Shown: positions 51,937-63,900 of the stretch, in pieces
Position numbering within the stretch: the stretch's first letter is position 1
Layout of the letters: each line of letters opens with the position of its first letter
NCBI GenBank assembly: GCA_030374805.1
Contig: JARGSG010000202.1
Span: forward strand, 496,001 to 560,000
Source: Gracilaria gracilis
Lineage: Eukaryota > Rhodophyta > Florideophyceae > Gracilariales > Gracilariaceae
Reading direction: 5' to 3'
DNA length: 64,000 bases
Program-made: the position numbers and the translations under genes
The notes under the pieces: model-generated
Seen by the model: only the letters and a program-made list of their open reading frames with translations
Told to the model about the DNA's origin: nothing
The model's database searches: none

Positions 51937-52776
51937 TGACCACCTCTCCAGGATTTTCTCGTGAGCATGTCGACATGGCTGTGACCCCTCGAGATCACGG
52001 CGCTGTCGAAGTCGCGCTGGATACCCACTCATGGGTCCACAGTACTCGGAGTACCCATAGGGAGATCCTATCCCCCCGTGGACAATCCGGAGAAACTTCT
52101 CCGTCAGTCTACACCCACCGAATTCCGGAATTGTCCGGAGGTCATGCGTCAGCAGGCCTCAATAGAAACACCTCCGCAGCCCCAAAGAGAAGCACCGCTA
52201 AACAACTTGGACGGCGCCCCGCCTGTGTCTACTGGAGAGGAGCCACCGCTCCTCCCTGGTGGGTTACTCGTAGCCCTGAAGCCATTAGTGGAGTCGATGG
52301 TCGCCTATGAGGTCGAACGTCGAATTCCCCAAAGGGCTCATGCGGATATTGAAGCCTTGATGGACACTTTAGTCCATTGCGTCGCTTTACAGATAACCAT
52401 TTCTGGAGTTCTAGAAGGCGCAATTGCCACCAGTGGGCACACTGTGGCAAATTGTCGTTTTCGGCTTGTCCCAACAGTGGAAAAGTTACTCGTTTCAAAG
52501 TTTCTTGGTTATGCTGATTTGGCAAACTTCCTTTATCCCTTCGGGTGCTGCAGTCGATTCACGGCCCGAGTGGGACCCTTCTTAAGACAGACCAAATTTG
52601 GACGCTCATCCCTGTCGGGGAACAGAAGTACCGGCCGCGTCCTTATAAAAAGACGCGGTACACGGGGAGAAATGAACGCTCCAAACCGACACCGGACCAG
52701 GAGAGAGGTTAACCGAAGAGGTACTAACCTTCCCAAGTCGGGCGCTTTGAGTCCGGACGCGGATGCCGAGACCTAG
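51937..52776 (+). pseudogene. gag: Element B gag, frameshifted
   Basis: A frame from ATG 51937 (MTTSPGFSREHVDMAV) shifts near 52075 into the frame with ATG 52144, which runs to 52776. The second part has a Pro-rich segment, then LVESMVAYEVERRIPQRAHA and LVSKFLGYADLANF, and ends in a basic Arg/Asn-rich tail. Placement after leader and primer-binding site, and general composition, indicate Gag; primary similarity to A-family Gag is low. Several CCC-N3/4-GGG words are in the leader and here. Confidence 0.5.
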
Positions 52777-55700
52777 CGTTTTAACAACTTCTCCTCTGAA
52801 GTGGACATATTCACTACTTGGATTTTATCCCATTGGGATCCAAAATCTTTTGTTCTTGTTGTCTAATTTGTTGTAACTTGTTTTCCCCACGGGAGATACT
52901 GATTTCTCTAACTTTGCACCATCCTCTTTCCTTTTCTCCCGAAACCCCTTTTTGGGTTTCGAACACCTCCCTGTCAGAACGTCTGTGCTCCTCGCCCCTT
53001 TCGCTTGGGAGGAAGTAACCCTGACACGGGAGGTTCCCTTCTTGTACCTTTCTCCCAGATTGGGTACGAATGCGGCTTGGCAACGAATTGCTCTCGTTTT
53101 TACCATTGTGGTCGTCCCGTTTTGGGTTTTGTCACGGATACAGTATCCGGTAGAGGTTGGCTTTCTGGCCATATCTACTGAGGAGGCTCCCATTATGTGG
53201 ATAATTTTTTAATACTGGAAGCTGTGTTCCCATTTGGGTCGTGTTCACGTTGATGAACAGGAAACTTCTTCTTCTCTGAAGTGAAGTACTCGAATTCACC
53301 CTTGAGGGAAAATTAAAGAAAGTCAATGCAAGGCACGGACTACCTCGACAATATGAGGATTGATTCTCACCCATTGGGAACGCTTTGGATACCTCACAGG
53401 TTTCCAAATTGGTTCCTGCTCCGCGGTTGACCATTCATTGGATATTTTGGTTTATCTCTCTCTAAAAAACCTGTTACCAGGATATTGGTTGACCCACATA
53501 GACGTTGTGGGATTTTAGTCTTTCAGCGAACCTCACATGGGCTTTGATGACATATTTCCGCAGTGAACCATTCTGGAAAGGACAGTTTTCGAGTGCTCCA
53601 CAGAACCAAAATGGTTTCATCTAGCCATCACTTACCCCTCAAGGGATGATTACCAGGCGTTCTTGGACCCCAAAGGGTTTTTTTCGAATCGCTACGGTAT
53701 TATTAGTTACCGTTCTGGATGAACCGCTTACGGATTCTACCCTTTTGGGATTCTTTCGTTTCTTTGTCTTTCGTTTATGAATCTGAGCTCGTTTCCGTTC
53801 GAGCCCTTCATCTGGGTTTTGTATCCATATTTTTCAGTTTATATGCACCCGGATATCCCCCGTTCTGTTCGTCGAAACACCACTTGGGACTTCTCAACTC
53901 TTGCGGTGCACTCGCCTATGAGGGGGAGAATGATTGTGTATTTCGTGATTACTGCCCTTCGGGTCATAGTCTATCCTGTGAACTGGTATTGTCATTTTGA
54001 AACCACTGGGTGCATAACTTGCTCTACACTTCAAGAATTCTCTGCCCCGCGGCTTTGAAGTTCGGCGCTTATCCCTTCTTTGGTTTCAAAGTTCTATTCA
54101 TACGCAGGTCGGTGCATTGTATTCTCCGAATGGGATACAGGTCTACAAATAGGGACCTGTTCTTATTCTACCCTTTGGGATTGGTCGCGCTACAAGAAGG
54201 GGAGAGCGTTTGCTCACTGGCCCCTCATGGGACGTGTTTGACCACTGAATCCCCGTGAAAAAAAACTAAGCCAGATTCCGATACAGCTAACCCTACGAGG
54301 AACGTTCTTTCTGAGCCACAGTCTACTGGCCCTGAACGGTTTTTGACCCATCCTAGAACCACGGCGGAACCCTATGGGACGTTTCTTCTAGATGCGCAGT
54401 GGCCGCCTGAACTCCTCGAGGAGGAAGGCGGGAATTCAATTATATGGGTCGAAGATATGCTGGCCGCTGACGGTACTGCCTTTCATGGGTTTTTGACCGT
54501 CACCGCCCTACAGGACAGCGACCCATAGTTGCAGGACTCCTGGGAGCCATTGCTCTAATTCTCTACACCTTCGTTGTTCGCCTTCTTGCGCGACGCAGCC
54601 GCGCATGCTCGTGCACCTCCCACAAACCTCCTCCGCCGAGTCTGGTCTACTTTCCCCGTTTGTGCAATAAAAATTTTGGCACAGTCTCCCCCCGGCCATG
54701 GCGGCCAAAACTTTTCCTGGCGGGATAGTGCCAGTTCAAAGCTCACTTGGGTGTCGCATAGGAGTCGGGAACGGTTCGCGCCACTTTGGAAGCCGTTTGG
54801 ACACCTTTGGGACGACTTAGGACGACTGGAAACATCCGCTATGCGGGTCGCAAGGCCTCGTGAGGACTGTGCACACCAGACGGGAAGCTGTACATCGCTG
54901 GCGTGCGCAGCTGCAGGCCGAAATCACCCACGTAGGACACGCGCGCGCCATGAACAAGCGGGCGCGCGAGTATGCGCTGCTGCAAGCGTGCAAAACGCCA
55001 CGTGGGTCACGCGCGTGGGTAGCCGATTCGGTGTACAGTATTGCCCGTAGGGCGGCGGTTCGGCACGGTCAAAAAATCCTAAGTATTTTGATGTGCCGCG
55101 CACCCCAAAACGGGCATTGCGAGCCCTTGAAACGCCCGCGTTTCGGAGATACGGTCAGAACAAAGAATCGCCCTTTTTGACCGCGTCCGGGAGGGTAATT
55201 TCCGATCGAGATTTTTTGATTCTCCTTGCAAGTAACCCCCTGGGAATTTGGCGCATTCTGCCCTATTTGCCTACAGAAGACAGTTTGATTGCCCCCCGTC
55301 GCGTACTTTGCACCCCGCGGCCTCGCTGGCACGCCTCGCGCACCCGCGGACATCGCCGTTGGCACGTGCGCATCGCCGTGTGTACGTCATATCGCCTCAA
55401 CGGTGCTCGTGGCGCTCCCCATCGGGCAATCTCGACACTTGGAGACCAAGCGCACTCCAAGAAGGGGAGCGGGTCTAACCAGGGCTATTTGCGCCATACT
55501 CGCGGCGGGCCGCACGCTGCGCACGCTAAGCGAAGGGCCAAAATGCGTGATGCCACCCTTGTAGGGAATGATCTCGCCACCAACCCCGCTTCCTGTAAAG
55601 GCATTGAGGCAAGCTGAACTTCTCTGTTTACTAAAGAAAAGCTTCAGCGCGCTACTCATTCCTGTGCCGGGTACATAGACGACGACGAAAGGCTTTAACG

Positions 55701-57862
55701 GGAACGCGCAAGTTCGACTCGGAAGCAACCAAAGAGGAATCATCCTACGACGGCGCGGACAGCGAGCGCAACCCTTCGGGACGCCAAATTGGACATACGC
55801 AGCGAGTTGTTTGGTACAGAGCAGTTTCGAAAAGAACCCTACGGGACTCTACTAGAAGATGGTGAAATGGCTACAGAGGGATTTTATTCAATGGAGTGGA
55901 CCGATGTGGGATCGGACAAGCAATTAGAACGACTTTTCATTGCACATTCGCAGCGCGGTCTGCGGAGTGATCACGCCTGCGTCGGCCCCTTCTTGGGTAG
56001 CGCGAGCCATCCAAGCGCCCGTTCCCATACCGGGAAAGAACGCACAGCGCCTGGCTTGTACATACGTCGACCAAGGTGAACCCCACTGGGTCTACCATAC
56101 ATGATGTAATCACAACGCTTTTTCCGTCGGCTGTCGCCAGGCTTCGCACGGAATTTTGTCACCACATTACCAGACAGCCCTGACTCGCATCGTCGTAGCC
56201 TCAGGGAGCTTTGATGGTGCAGAACTATATATCTCGCTGTGGCTGTCTGTTCGTCGCCCCCGTTGGGACCGGTTCGGTTTCGATGATGGGCGTTCCTTCC
56301 ATGCCTTCGCCTGTTGACACAACCCCTGAAAGAACAATCAGGACCGCCAAATAGCGTCATTTTGCGCATGTTCGCTACCCAGCTGGGACTGTTGCCCGAT
56401 GCGCCATGTTGCGACCTGAAAAGGGCCATATCATCCACTGCATCACCAAGAGGGGCACAGCAGTATCCGTGGCCTGCGCCAACCCCCTGACATGCCCTGT
56501 CCCTTTCCGATACTTCCGTCAGGTACCCCGTGCACGTGAGACATACCCGTGAAGGGATACCAACCGTGCCTACGTCTACATGCCCGACGGGAATAACCCA
56601 TTTACGAGGGTGAGTTCGCAACGCCTTAGGGATTTCTACGCACTTTGGGAATTGGATCCAGCGCAGCCCCAAGAGCGCTCTCAATCAAATTAGTTGCTCC
56701 AAAACGGGATGGAATCGCCTGTTCGTGCGTGTCTCGCATACCGACATAAAGTCTGCATTTCCCGCCAAGGGTGAACCGGAACCGCGACATTCCCAAGCGC
56801 CGGGCGTCGCTGAGTTCTGCGCGCGACTTCCCCCCATTGGGAGTTCGGCGTTTAAAATCTTGTGGACGTCGCGAAGCGTCCCAATCGGAGTGCTCAGAGC
56901 AGCACACACGGCGCTCCGCCAGTACTCTAGAGCTGCCCTATTTGGGACTTGATGGGCTCAGTGACAATTAGCACAACCTTTTGGACTTCCTGCATAGGAC
57001 GTTTCGCGCACATCAGCACGCCATTCCCACTCCCTCTCGGGATGTGCTCACTGTCCCCCTTGTCGTGTCGTTCCACCCGCGTCGCGCCTCGATGGGATTT
57101 TGGATATTCCGAAAGAAGTTGCTGGCCCGGATGGTGTGTTCGTTGTAGTTCGGTTTTACAACCCATGTGGGACTCTGGCTGTCTGGAACTCAGTACGTTG
57201 ATAATATACTCTTTGTCACACCCGTGGTGGGACTTTCGTAATCTGGTCACCGCCATTGCTTTCTCCGCACCCAAAGGGACCGAGTCCAATGCTGAGAAGG
57301 TCGTTTCCCATGATGGGTTCGGTGTAGCCCAAGTGCAGGGTCAGTTTGGTCGCTACGCGCAATAGGACTTCCTAATTTTAGGTCACCACCCGACGGAAGG
57401 GAAACGTGATATGGACGGAGGCTGCATCGAGTTAGAGTCGCACGCCGTGACACTAACTAATTGGGTAACCCCTCCACTCGCTGGAACGGCTCCGCAGGAG
57501 TATTTTCGTCAACTTCCCCATTAATGGGACGCCCTCGGGAAATGACAATGTTATCAACCCAACCGGGAATAGTCGTGCAACCCCTCAAGGGACTCTGTTC
57601 GTCTCCGATTCGATTCGTCGCTGCCACGCTCGTTAGCCGCCCGCTTGGGAATTCGGTGTACAACTAATTGTGCTCCGTCGTGTTGAATGGTGTACCGCGT
57701 AGGCCGCTCTCCGGTCAGGGGCATTTTGTATCCCTCATTGGCGCTCGATGGTTACCCAAATGGAATCTTAGCGGATTCAATGGTTGTAGTTGTATGCGTT
57801 TGCACTCGCGATTACTCCCTCGCTTGGGAATGTTTTTCCAGCCTCGGGACGAGGCCAGATTT
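52777..57862. other. Element B internal non-coding region with CCC-N-GGG word array
   Basis: About 5 kb with only short, overlapping ORFs and no RT, RNase H or integrase motif in any frame. Words of the form CCC-N3/4-GGG, often followed by A, recur throughout. Examples: cccattggga at 52830s and 53371, acccttttgggatt near 53736, accctttgggatt near 54166, accctatgggacg near 54370, acccttcgggacg near 55772, accctacgggact near 55838. Hand-noted positions from 52838 to 54370 average about 58 bp apart. ORFs at 54.6-55.6 kb and 56.0-56.7 kb look like chance frames. Confidence 0.6.
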
Positions 57863-57875
57863 AAGAAGAGGAGTC
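57863..57875 (+). promoter_or_regulatory. Element B polypurine tract
   Basis: AAGAAGAGGAGTC directly precedes the 3' LTR start TGTAGTGCAATAG. Confidence 0.7.
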
Positions 57876-57948
57876 TGTAGTGCAATAGAATCAGCCCATA
57901 TTGGGTATGCATAGTAGCATAGTAGTAGTTTAGTATGCACAAGGTGCC
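57876..57948 (+). repeat. Element B 3' LTR fragment
   Basis: 73 bp matching 50343-50415, then interrupted by the end of element C. The remainder should lie beyond the right edge of the window. Confidence 0.75.
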
Positions 57949-58772
57949 TGTGGAGCAACGCCTTTGGCGGGAAAAGCGCAGACTCACGAAGACGTTCGGA
58001 ATCTTCTCCTCGACAGGGCAGCACAGCGAACGGAGCACTGCGGGAATGACACAGCTAAGCCGGGTGTAAATCAGAGGTCAAACCACCACGACAAGCGTCG
58101 GAGCGTTAGGCTGATTAGTAGTCGGTAGAGATCCACGTGTTCACACAGTCACGAGACGAGTCCTCGAAAAAGAGTAGCACGGCAACGACAAGGTGTCGGA
58201 AACGGGCAACTGAGAACAGGGCAAAAAGGCAAACCCAAAAAGAGGAGAAAGAAAACCACCAGAGTGGGGAAGAGAGAGAGAGAATAAAGCAAACCCAATA
58301 CAGAAGCGAGTATACGACAATAGGTCGGAACGAAAGACACAAATAGTGGTTATAATCTGAGCGCCACAAGGGTGGGTAACTATACGTGAACAACGCAGTC
58401 GTCACTTTACTTGGAGGTGAACAATCCGCGAAGGCGTCATAGTTAGAGCCAGAAGCCCTTGCTTGGCAAGGAGCAGTTTACTTGGGGGAGCGGTGCTCAA
58501 CCCTCTAAGTACTGAGCTCGGCGCACCACTGACAGTGGGTGCGCCAGGCAAAATAATCTATAAAATATCTAAGTAAATACAGCAATGCTGGGTGCACTGC
58601 CTCTGGAATGTTCGTGCTACACGTGTGCTAGTCACACCCGCTAAGCGGCGCCTCGAGCCGTGCAATCCACGTGTACATGTGTGGAAATTACCCCAGCGAG
58701 GCGACACGCTAATAGCGGTGTAGCTCATATATATCTACTAACGCATGATGCGGAAATTAACTAAGTACCTCA
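57949..58772 (-). repeat. Element C 3' LTR
   Basis: 824 bp, TGTGGAGCAACG to AGTACCTCA on the plus strand, matching the complement of 47345-48168. Confidence 0.85.
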
Positions 58773-58786
58773 AATCGCCTCCAAGA
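58773..58786 (-). promoter_or_regulatory. Element C polypurine tract
   Basis: TCTTGGAGGCGATT on the minus strand abuts the 3' LTR. It is less pure than the tracts of A, B and D. Confidence 0.5.
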
Positions 58787-58835
58787 AGTGTTGTCCTTCA
58801 TATTTCGCTCCTTAAAAGTGAGCCACGCCGTCGCG

Positions 58836-60794
58836 ATGGCAGTTCGAACTTCCAACCGTGGGCATAAAAGCGCATCCCCGAAGTCTTCGGATACCATCTC
58901 GCCTCGCGAAGATCAAGTCACTACCGCTCGACAGTGCAAACCTCGCTCCGGCGACGATCAATCCTGTTCACAACAGTCTTCAACTCGCTCTCGCGGTGTT
59001 ATTACCAACCTTCCCGTTCCTCGAGTGCCTCGCGCGATGACCGGTCAACCTCCCAACTAGGGATACTTTTCCGGATTTCGTTCGGTGCCTTTTCCGCCAA
59101 GCGGCAATGCTTCTGGGGCGTCCCAGGGGCTCAACACCAGTGGCAGACACATTCTCCCTCCGGGGCAGCAGCCCCATGATCACGTCATGCATGACGTGCC
59201 GTGGCCTTCCTACGACGAGCTAGTCGGGCTGAAGCCTCGCGTTCATACGCACATCTTCCGGACTGCTCCGTGGTTTCATCCTACAGCCGTTTTCAACGAG
59301 GAGCTTATCGTGTCCTATGCGGACGGTACTGATCGCCTTCCCGGGGATCTTCCGGCGTTAGTCACCACTTCGTGGGATTGGCGTCGACGGGTTGCCGTCT
59401 CTCCTCACGCAATCTTGCGGCGTTCCGGCGAGTCGCTGGCTTCCGCTCAGGCGGCGTTGGTTCGCTTGGGCTATGCGCGGCAGAGCCGGGCGAACTTCGA
59501 GTTCCCAATTCCTGATTCCATCAGCTTCGATCTCCGGTTGTACCGTACACAAGGCGAGAATTTGTATTGCGCCCGCTTGGCGGTGGTTGAGACTTACTCC
59601 TGGAGAAAACGTCCTAATGTACGCCAGGAGGCGGTGTGTTGGATTCATCCAATCATCCGGGCGGAGTTCAGGTATCTTCGCCGGGAGTCCCGTTCGCGGT
59701 AGTTACAGAACTTTATCCGCGATGAGCGTCGTGCGCGTTCCCGCTTCGGGTTTCTCGTCCCGTATCAAAACACGGAGATCAATCGAATCCGGCACAACCA
59801 CCGGCTGGGCCGTTACGTTCCAATTCTTACTTGGTGGTCCTCGGTGGAGGTGTGTCGCGGGTGCTACGTGGAGCTGCCCCCGGTCCTCTCCTATCTGGGC
59901 TCCTGCCTCATCAAGGATCCGTATTCCGGACTGTGGTCCGTGGTGCTCACCGAGTGGGCCATCCGCACCACGGCTTATCTCCTATGGGAAGTATACGACC
60001 AGTATCGACTGTGGTATGTCCCGCTTCGCCTTCGTGCGTGCATCCGAGAACTCTAGTTGCGAGTCCCTTTGGGAGGTGAGAAGAATGCCGAAGAAGTTCG
60101 TGGGCTCCTCGACGTAGTCGACCGAGTTGATTGAGCCAGCGTGCCCTTCGCTCAGAGCGGCCGCGGTCACGAGGACGGCGGTTTCGACCGGTCTCCGGGA
60201 CAACGCACGCCATTGGCGGGAGATTTCATCTTTTTCAATCCCTGGGAGGTGCAAGAGATCACCGCAGCTGAAGCGGCAGCTCTCCGGATGGCTCCGAGGT
60301 ATATCCGTTACGGGCATCCCGTTGGCTTCGTCGACGCTGACGATTTTTACCACGCCTACGGCGGTGACGACGACCAAATGATGGACGACGAACCGGAGAC
60401 GGGGTATGATGACGACGTAGTCGAAGAGGTTCCTTCTGCCAACGCGGCTGAGCCGACCTCCAATGACATGGCAGCGCCGGGAATGGCGACGGCTGAGCCG
60501 GTGGATCCACCCGCGCCCGAACCTTCGTCGGTAGGTGCCGTGATGGCTTCCCTTCCGGACGAACCAGATGTGATCGAGGTGCCTGCCGTACTCCCCTCTG
60601 GGGGTGGAACTGGTGAGGTGGCTGTGGTCGCTCAGTTCCTCCGAGGAGTTGGGCTTTCTGCAACTGTCGCGAGCGGGGACGTCGCCGCAATGCGGGACGC
60701 GTTGGCTGCACGCCTTGCTGGCGGATCCAATCCCAGCAATGGGGGTACTGGTGACGGCGCTCCGAGCCCTTCCAACCAAGGGTCGGGGGCTTAG
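58836..60794 (+). pseudogene. Antisense accessory gene of family C, four in-frame stops
   Basis: A single plus-strand frame runs about 653 codons from ATG 58836 to TAG 60792-60794, tail-to-tail with pol (175-bp gap). It is broken by TAG 59058, TAG 59700, TAG 60054 and TGA 60132 but by no frameshift. The N-terminal ~75 residues are Ser/Arg/Pro-rich. The middle, about 59187-60056, is rich in Trp, Tyr and Arg (TTSWDWRRRVAVSP, PILTWWSSVEVCRG). The C-terminal part is acidic and Pro/Ala-rich (DDDQMMDDEPETGYDDDVVE) and ends Gly/Ser/Asn-rich. Overall plan and place match the family A antisense gene, but I see no residue-level similarity. Function unknown. Confidence 0.65.
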
Positions 60795-60968
60795 TCCATC
60801 TTCCTCCTGATTCCCGCTGTGCGGTGTTGTTGTAGGATATAGCCTTGATGGCCATTAAACCTACTTCCGTCTATGACGTATATTTTTCCTTTTTCAAGTG
60901 CCAGCTTCGTCTTCTCCCACTTCTCAACTTCCTTCTTGGTGAGCTAGCTTCTTCCTCTTCGGGGCGTG

Positions 60969-63900
60969 TTATCCCACTTGGGCATTGACAATTGTCGCCG
61001 GGAGACTCGTGAGAGTACGCCGATGGTACTGCACCACTTTCGATCGTGGGAGATGCTCGATTGGCTTATCCGAGTCAGCCTCGGGTCCGTAGCCGTACCA
61101 ACGTACGAGATACTGTATGTACCCCAACGGGTGGTATGAGTGTTCCACTATGTGGTCGACTACGAACTCCTGTCGGAAGACTTCCCGGCCTTGCCGTGTG
61201 ATTACGACATCCTGCTTCTGAGAGCTCTCCGGTGGCTTCACCGTGTGTGGCACTGCGTCGGTGTTCCGGTTAGACCGTGTTGTGTCCAACAATGTTGGTG
61301 GCACTGCTCCTTCGCGGTGTGGTTCCGCACTTGGGTCGATTGTCACGCGTCTCGCGGTGTCGGTGTTCCCGATGCCTTGGTTTGGCAGAGTTCCTTCTCC
61401 CGCGGGAGTCCCAAGTGGGCGTACCGCAAGTTTGCGTGGTAGCGACCGTTTCGACGGAGTTGTGCGTGGCGTCGAACGCGCTGGCGTCAACGGTAACCCT
61501 GATTGAACCGGCCTCGCCGTGGTGGCACGTGACGTTGTCAACGGGTGGCCGTCATTGGTCTGCGCCGTGGCGTGTTCCTCCTCCGTTTGCACGGGAGGTG
61601 TCAGCTCGGTTTGTCGACGTGGTTCGCTCGCTGAGCTGATCTCTCTTACAGGTGTAGTCCGTGTGCTACGGTTGGCACCTCTTTGCTGGGCATTTAGCGA
61701 CGTGTCCACGGTGTGGCCCACCTCAGGCGTGTTGGGCGATTTAGTCTCCGACGACTCTTCTCCTTCTTGGACGTGCGAGCTCAACGGCGCCTTAGGCGGT
61801 ATTTCTACTCCGATCTGCGACGCAGTGAATCCAGGCGCGCTATGAGGCATAGGCAACGGTTTTGCCGGTAACGAATGAGTCTTTTCGGTCCTGTCCCGCA
61901 CGGCGGTAGTGTCTGGTGACGATTCCGCTTCTGCGTTGATGCGCGGCGACCTTGACGAGACGCCGGGCTTCCGAGAGGGCTTCGATTGCTCATTAGCGGT
62001 GTCACTCTTCCGTGCCACACGGTGTTCCTCACGCGACAGCGCGGAAGCATGACGATTAACGAGTCCCTCCCCCTCCTTAGATGGAGCGACATGGGGAGTG
62101 GACGTCAACGCGCCAAGGCGGCGAATAATTACGCCAGGCGGCGGGGCTTCAAACAGCGAAGCAGCAAGGCGCGTAGAGTCCGATAACATCGGCAAGTCCG
62201 AGAGTCCCCTACTTGGGTGTGGTACCTCCCTAGGGCGGTTGATCGGGGGTGGGTCCGGTGTGTCCGTAGTGTTCGTTTCCGCTTCTGCGGTAGAATGTCC
62301 ATTTGATGGGTCGTTTCCCGCAGACGGGGGTGCAAAAACCACGCCATCACGGGAAATGCGTTCGTGTTGCTGACCCATCTCCACTACGACAGTGTCGGAT
62401 TCCACTGCAATTGTCTTTAAGGGACTGTCGGCGACGGGTGAGAGCTTGTGGCGTTTCTCCTTGCCTGGGTTCCAATACTCCTTACGGATGAACACATAGT
62501 CTCCTTCTTGAAGGGCGGGTGGTCTTTGAGGGGCTCGCTGATCGAAATCACGCTTATACGCGGCTTGTGACCGAGCCATTGACCGTCGTGCTGCAGGGAC
62601 CAGCTTGGTAAGCCATGTCTTCCAGGTTCCCTGTATCCCTTCGTCGAAGGAAATTGATCCAGCGTTGGCTGTGCTTCGAGCGCCACGGGCAGTGGGGTGC
62701 GAAACAGAACCAATTCAAATGGAGTCAATCCCGTAGTACGGTGTACCTGAGTGTTGTATGCAAATGTCAGCGCATCGGTGAACAGGTCCCACGTGGTGGG
62801 GTGATCGGCTACGTATGAACGGAGTGCTGCTAACAGCGTCCGGTTAAACCGTTCAGCCTGCCCATTACACTGGGGGTGGTAGGTTGTCGTGAAGAGATTC
62901 TTGACATCCAGAATTCTGCAGACATCCCTGAAGAACCGGGAGGCAAACTGTTTCCCGTTGTCAGAGAGTAAATTCACCCATGGACCGTAGACGAATGCCC
63001 AATGGGTGACGAATGCTTGCGCAACCGTCAGTGACGTGATTATCCGTAAGGGTACGGTACGAACGAGCTTCGAGAAACGATCCGTGATCACGAGTAGAAA
63101 TTTGTTACGCCGCTTAGTAGCGAGGAAGGGTCCCAAAATATCGATAGCTACGAATTCCAGGAGCGCCCTTGCGGGGAATAGCTTCAACTTCGTCGCATGG
63201 CCGCGAAGCTTGACGCGATTCCGAGCACACTCGGGGCAGAACCGCACAGTTTCGTAGCAATCCACAGCCATTGCTGGCCAGTAGAATTTCCTTCGCAATG
63301 TAAGGTACAGTTTCCGTCCTCCGACGTGGCCACTAAGTTTGGCATAGTGTGATAAGTGTAACACTTGAGATGGTAGGGCGTGTGGCACCACTATTTGTGG
63401 GTTTCCAGTTACCGTGCGAACGAGACATCCAATATCATTCACCCGAAAGGAGAGACCAGCTCCTCCATTGAGTTGCGCCCGAATCTTCGTGCAGTAGGGA
63501 TCACTGAATTGTTCCCTAACCATCTCCTCCGTTGTGACGGGTACGAAGTTCTCTGGTAGGGGGTTCGCACTTTCGCTGACAGCGAGTAGGTCATCCAGTT
63601 CCTGGTCAAAATCCAGTTCGTCTGGCCATTCCTCTTCGATATCATCCAGTTCACCTGCGGTGTAGTCGCCAACTGCGAAGCAGGGTATTTCCTCGTCATC
63701 GACGGCTAACGCTTCCCCTGTGGTGGGTAGGCGAGAAAGGGCGTCGGCTTGTGTATTGTTGGCGCCTTTCTTGTAGACGACGTCGAAGTCAAACTCTGCA
63801 AGACGCAGTCTCCAACGCATTAAGCGGCCTGAAGGCTCCGATATGGAGAGTAACCATCTCAAGGATGAGTGATCCGTTTAAACGGTGAAATCAGCACCCA

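Larger units (their letters stand above)
50343..57948 (+). mobile_element. Element B (non-autonomous or decayed), inserted in D's 3' LTR
   Basis: 5' LTR 50343-51183, primer-binding site, broken gag (51937-52776), more than 5 kb without pol motifs, polypurine tract and the first 73 bp of the 3' LTR (57876-57948), cut by element C. The two LTR starts share TGTAGTGCAATAGAATCAGC. The internal region is dominated by CCC-N3/4-GGG words at roughly 60-bp spacing. The lack of any RT or integrase motif suggests a large non-autonomous derivative, though heavy decay is possible. Confidence 0.7.

Noticed and set aside
54574..55617. Overlapping 106-174-aa ORFs in element B
   Set aside because: No domain, several frames open at once because of CG-rich sequence, and the CCC-N-GGG words run through them irrespective of frame.
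55971..56684. 237-aa minus-strand ORF in element B
   Set aside because: No retroelement motif, odd composition, and no counterpart in another copy; treated as chance.
51715..57840. CRISPR-like array, because of words at ~60-bp spacing in element B
   Set aside because: The repeated word is only 9-10 bp with variable middle, spacing varies, and the context is a eukaryotic retroelement.
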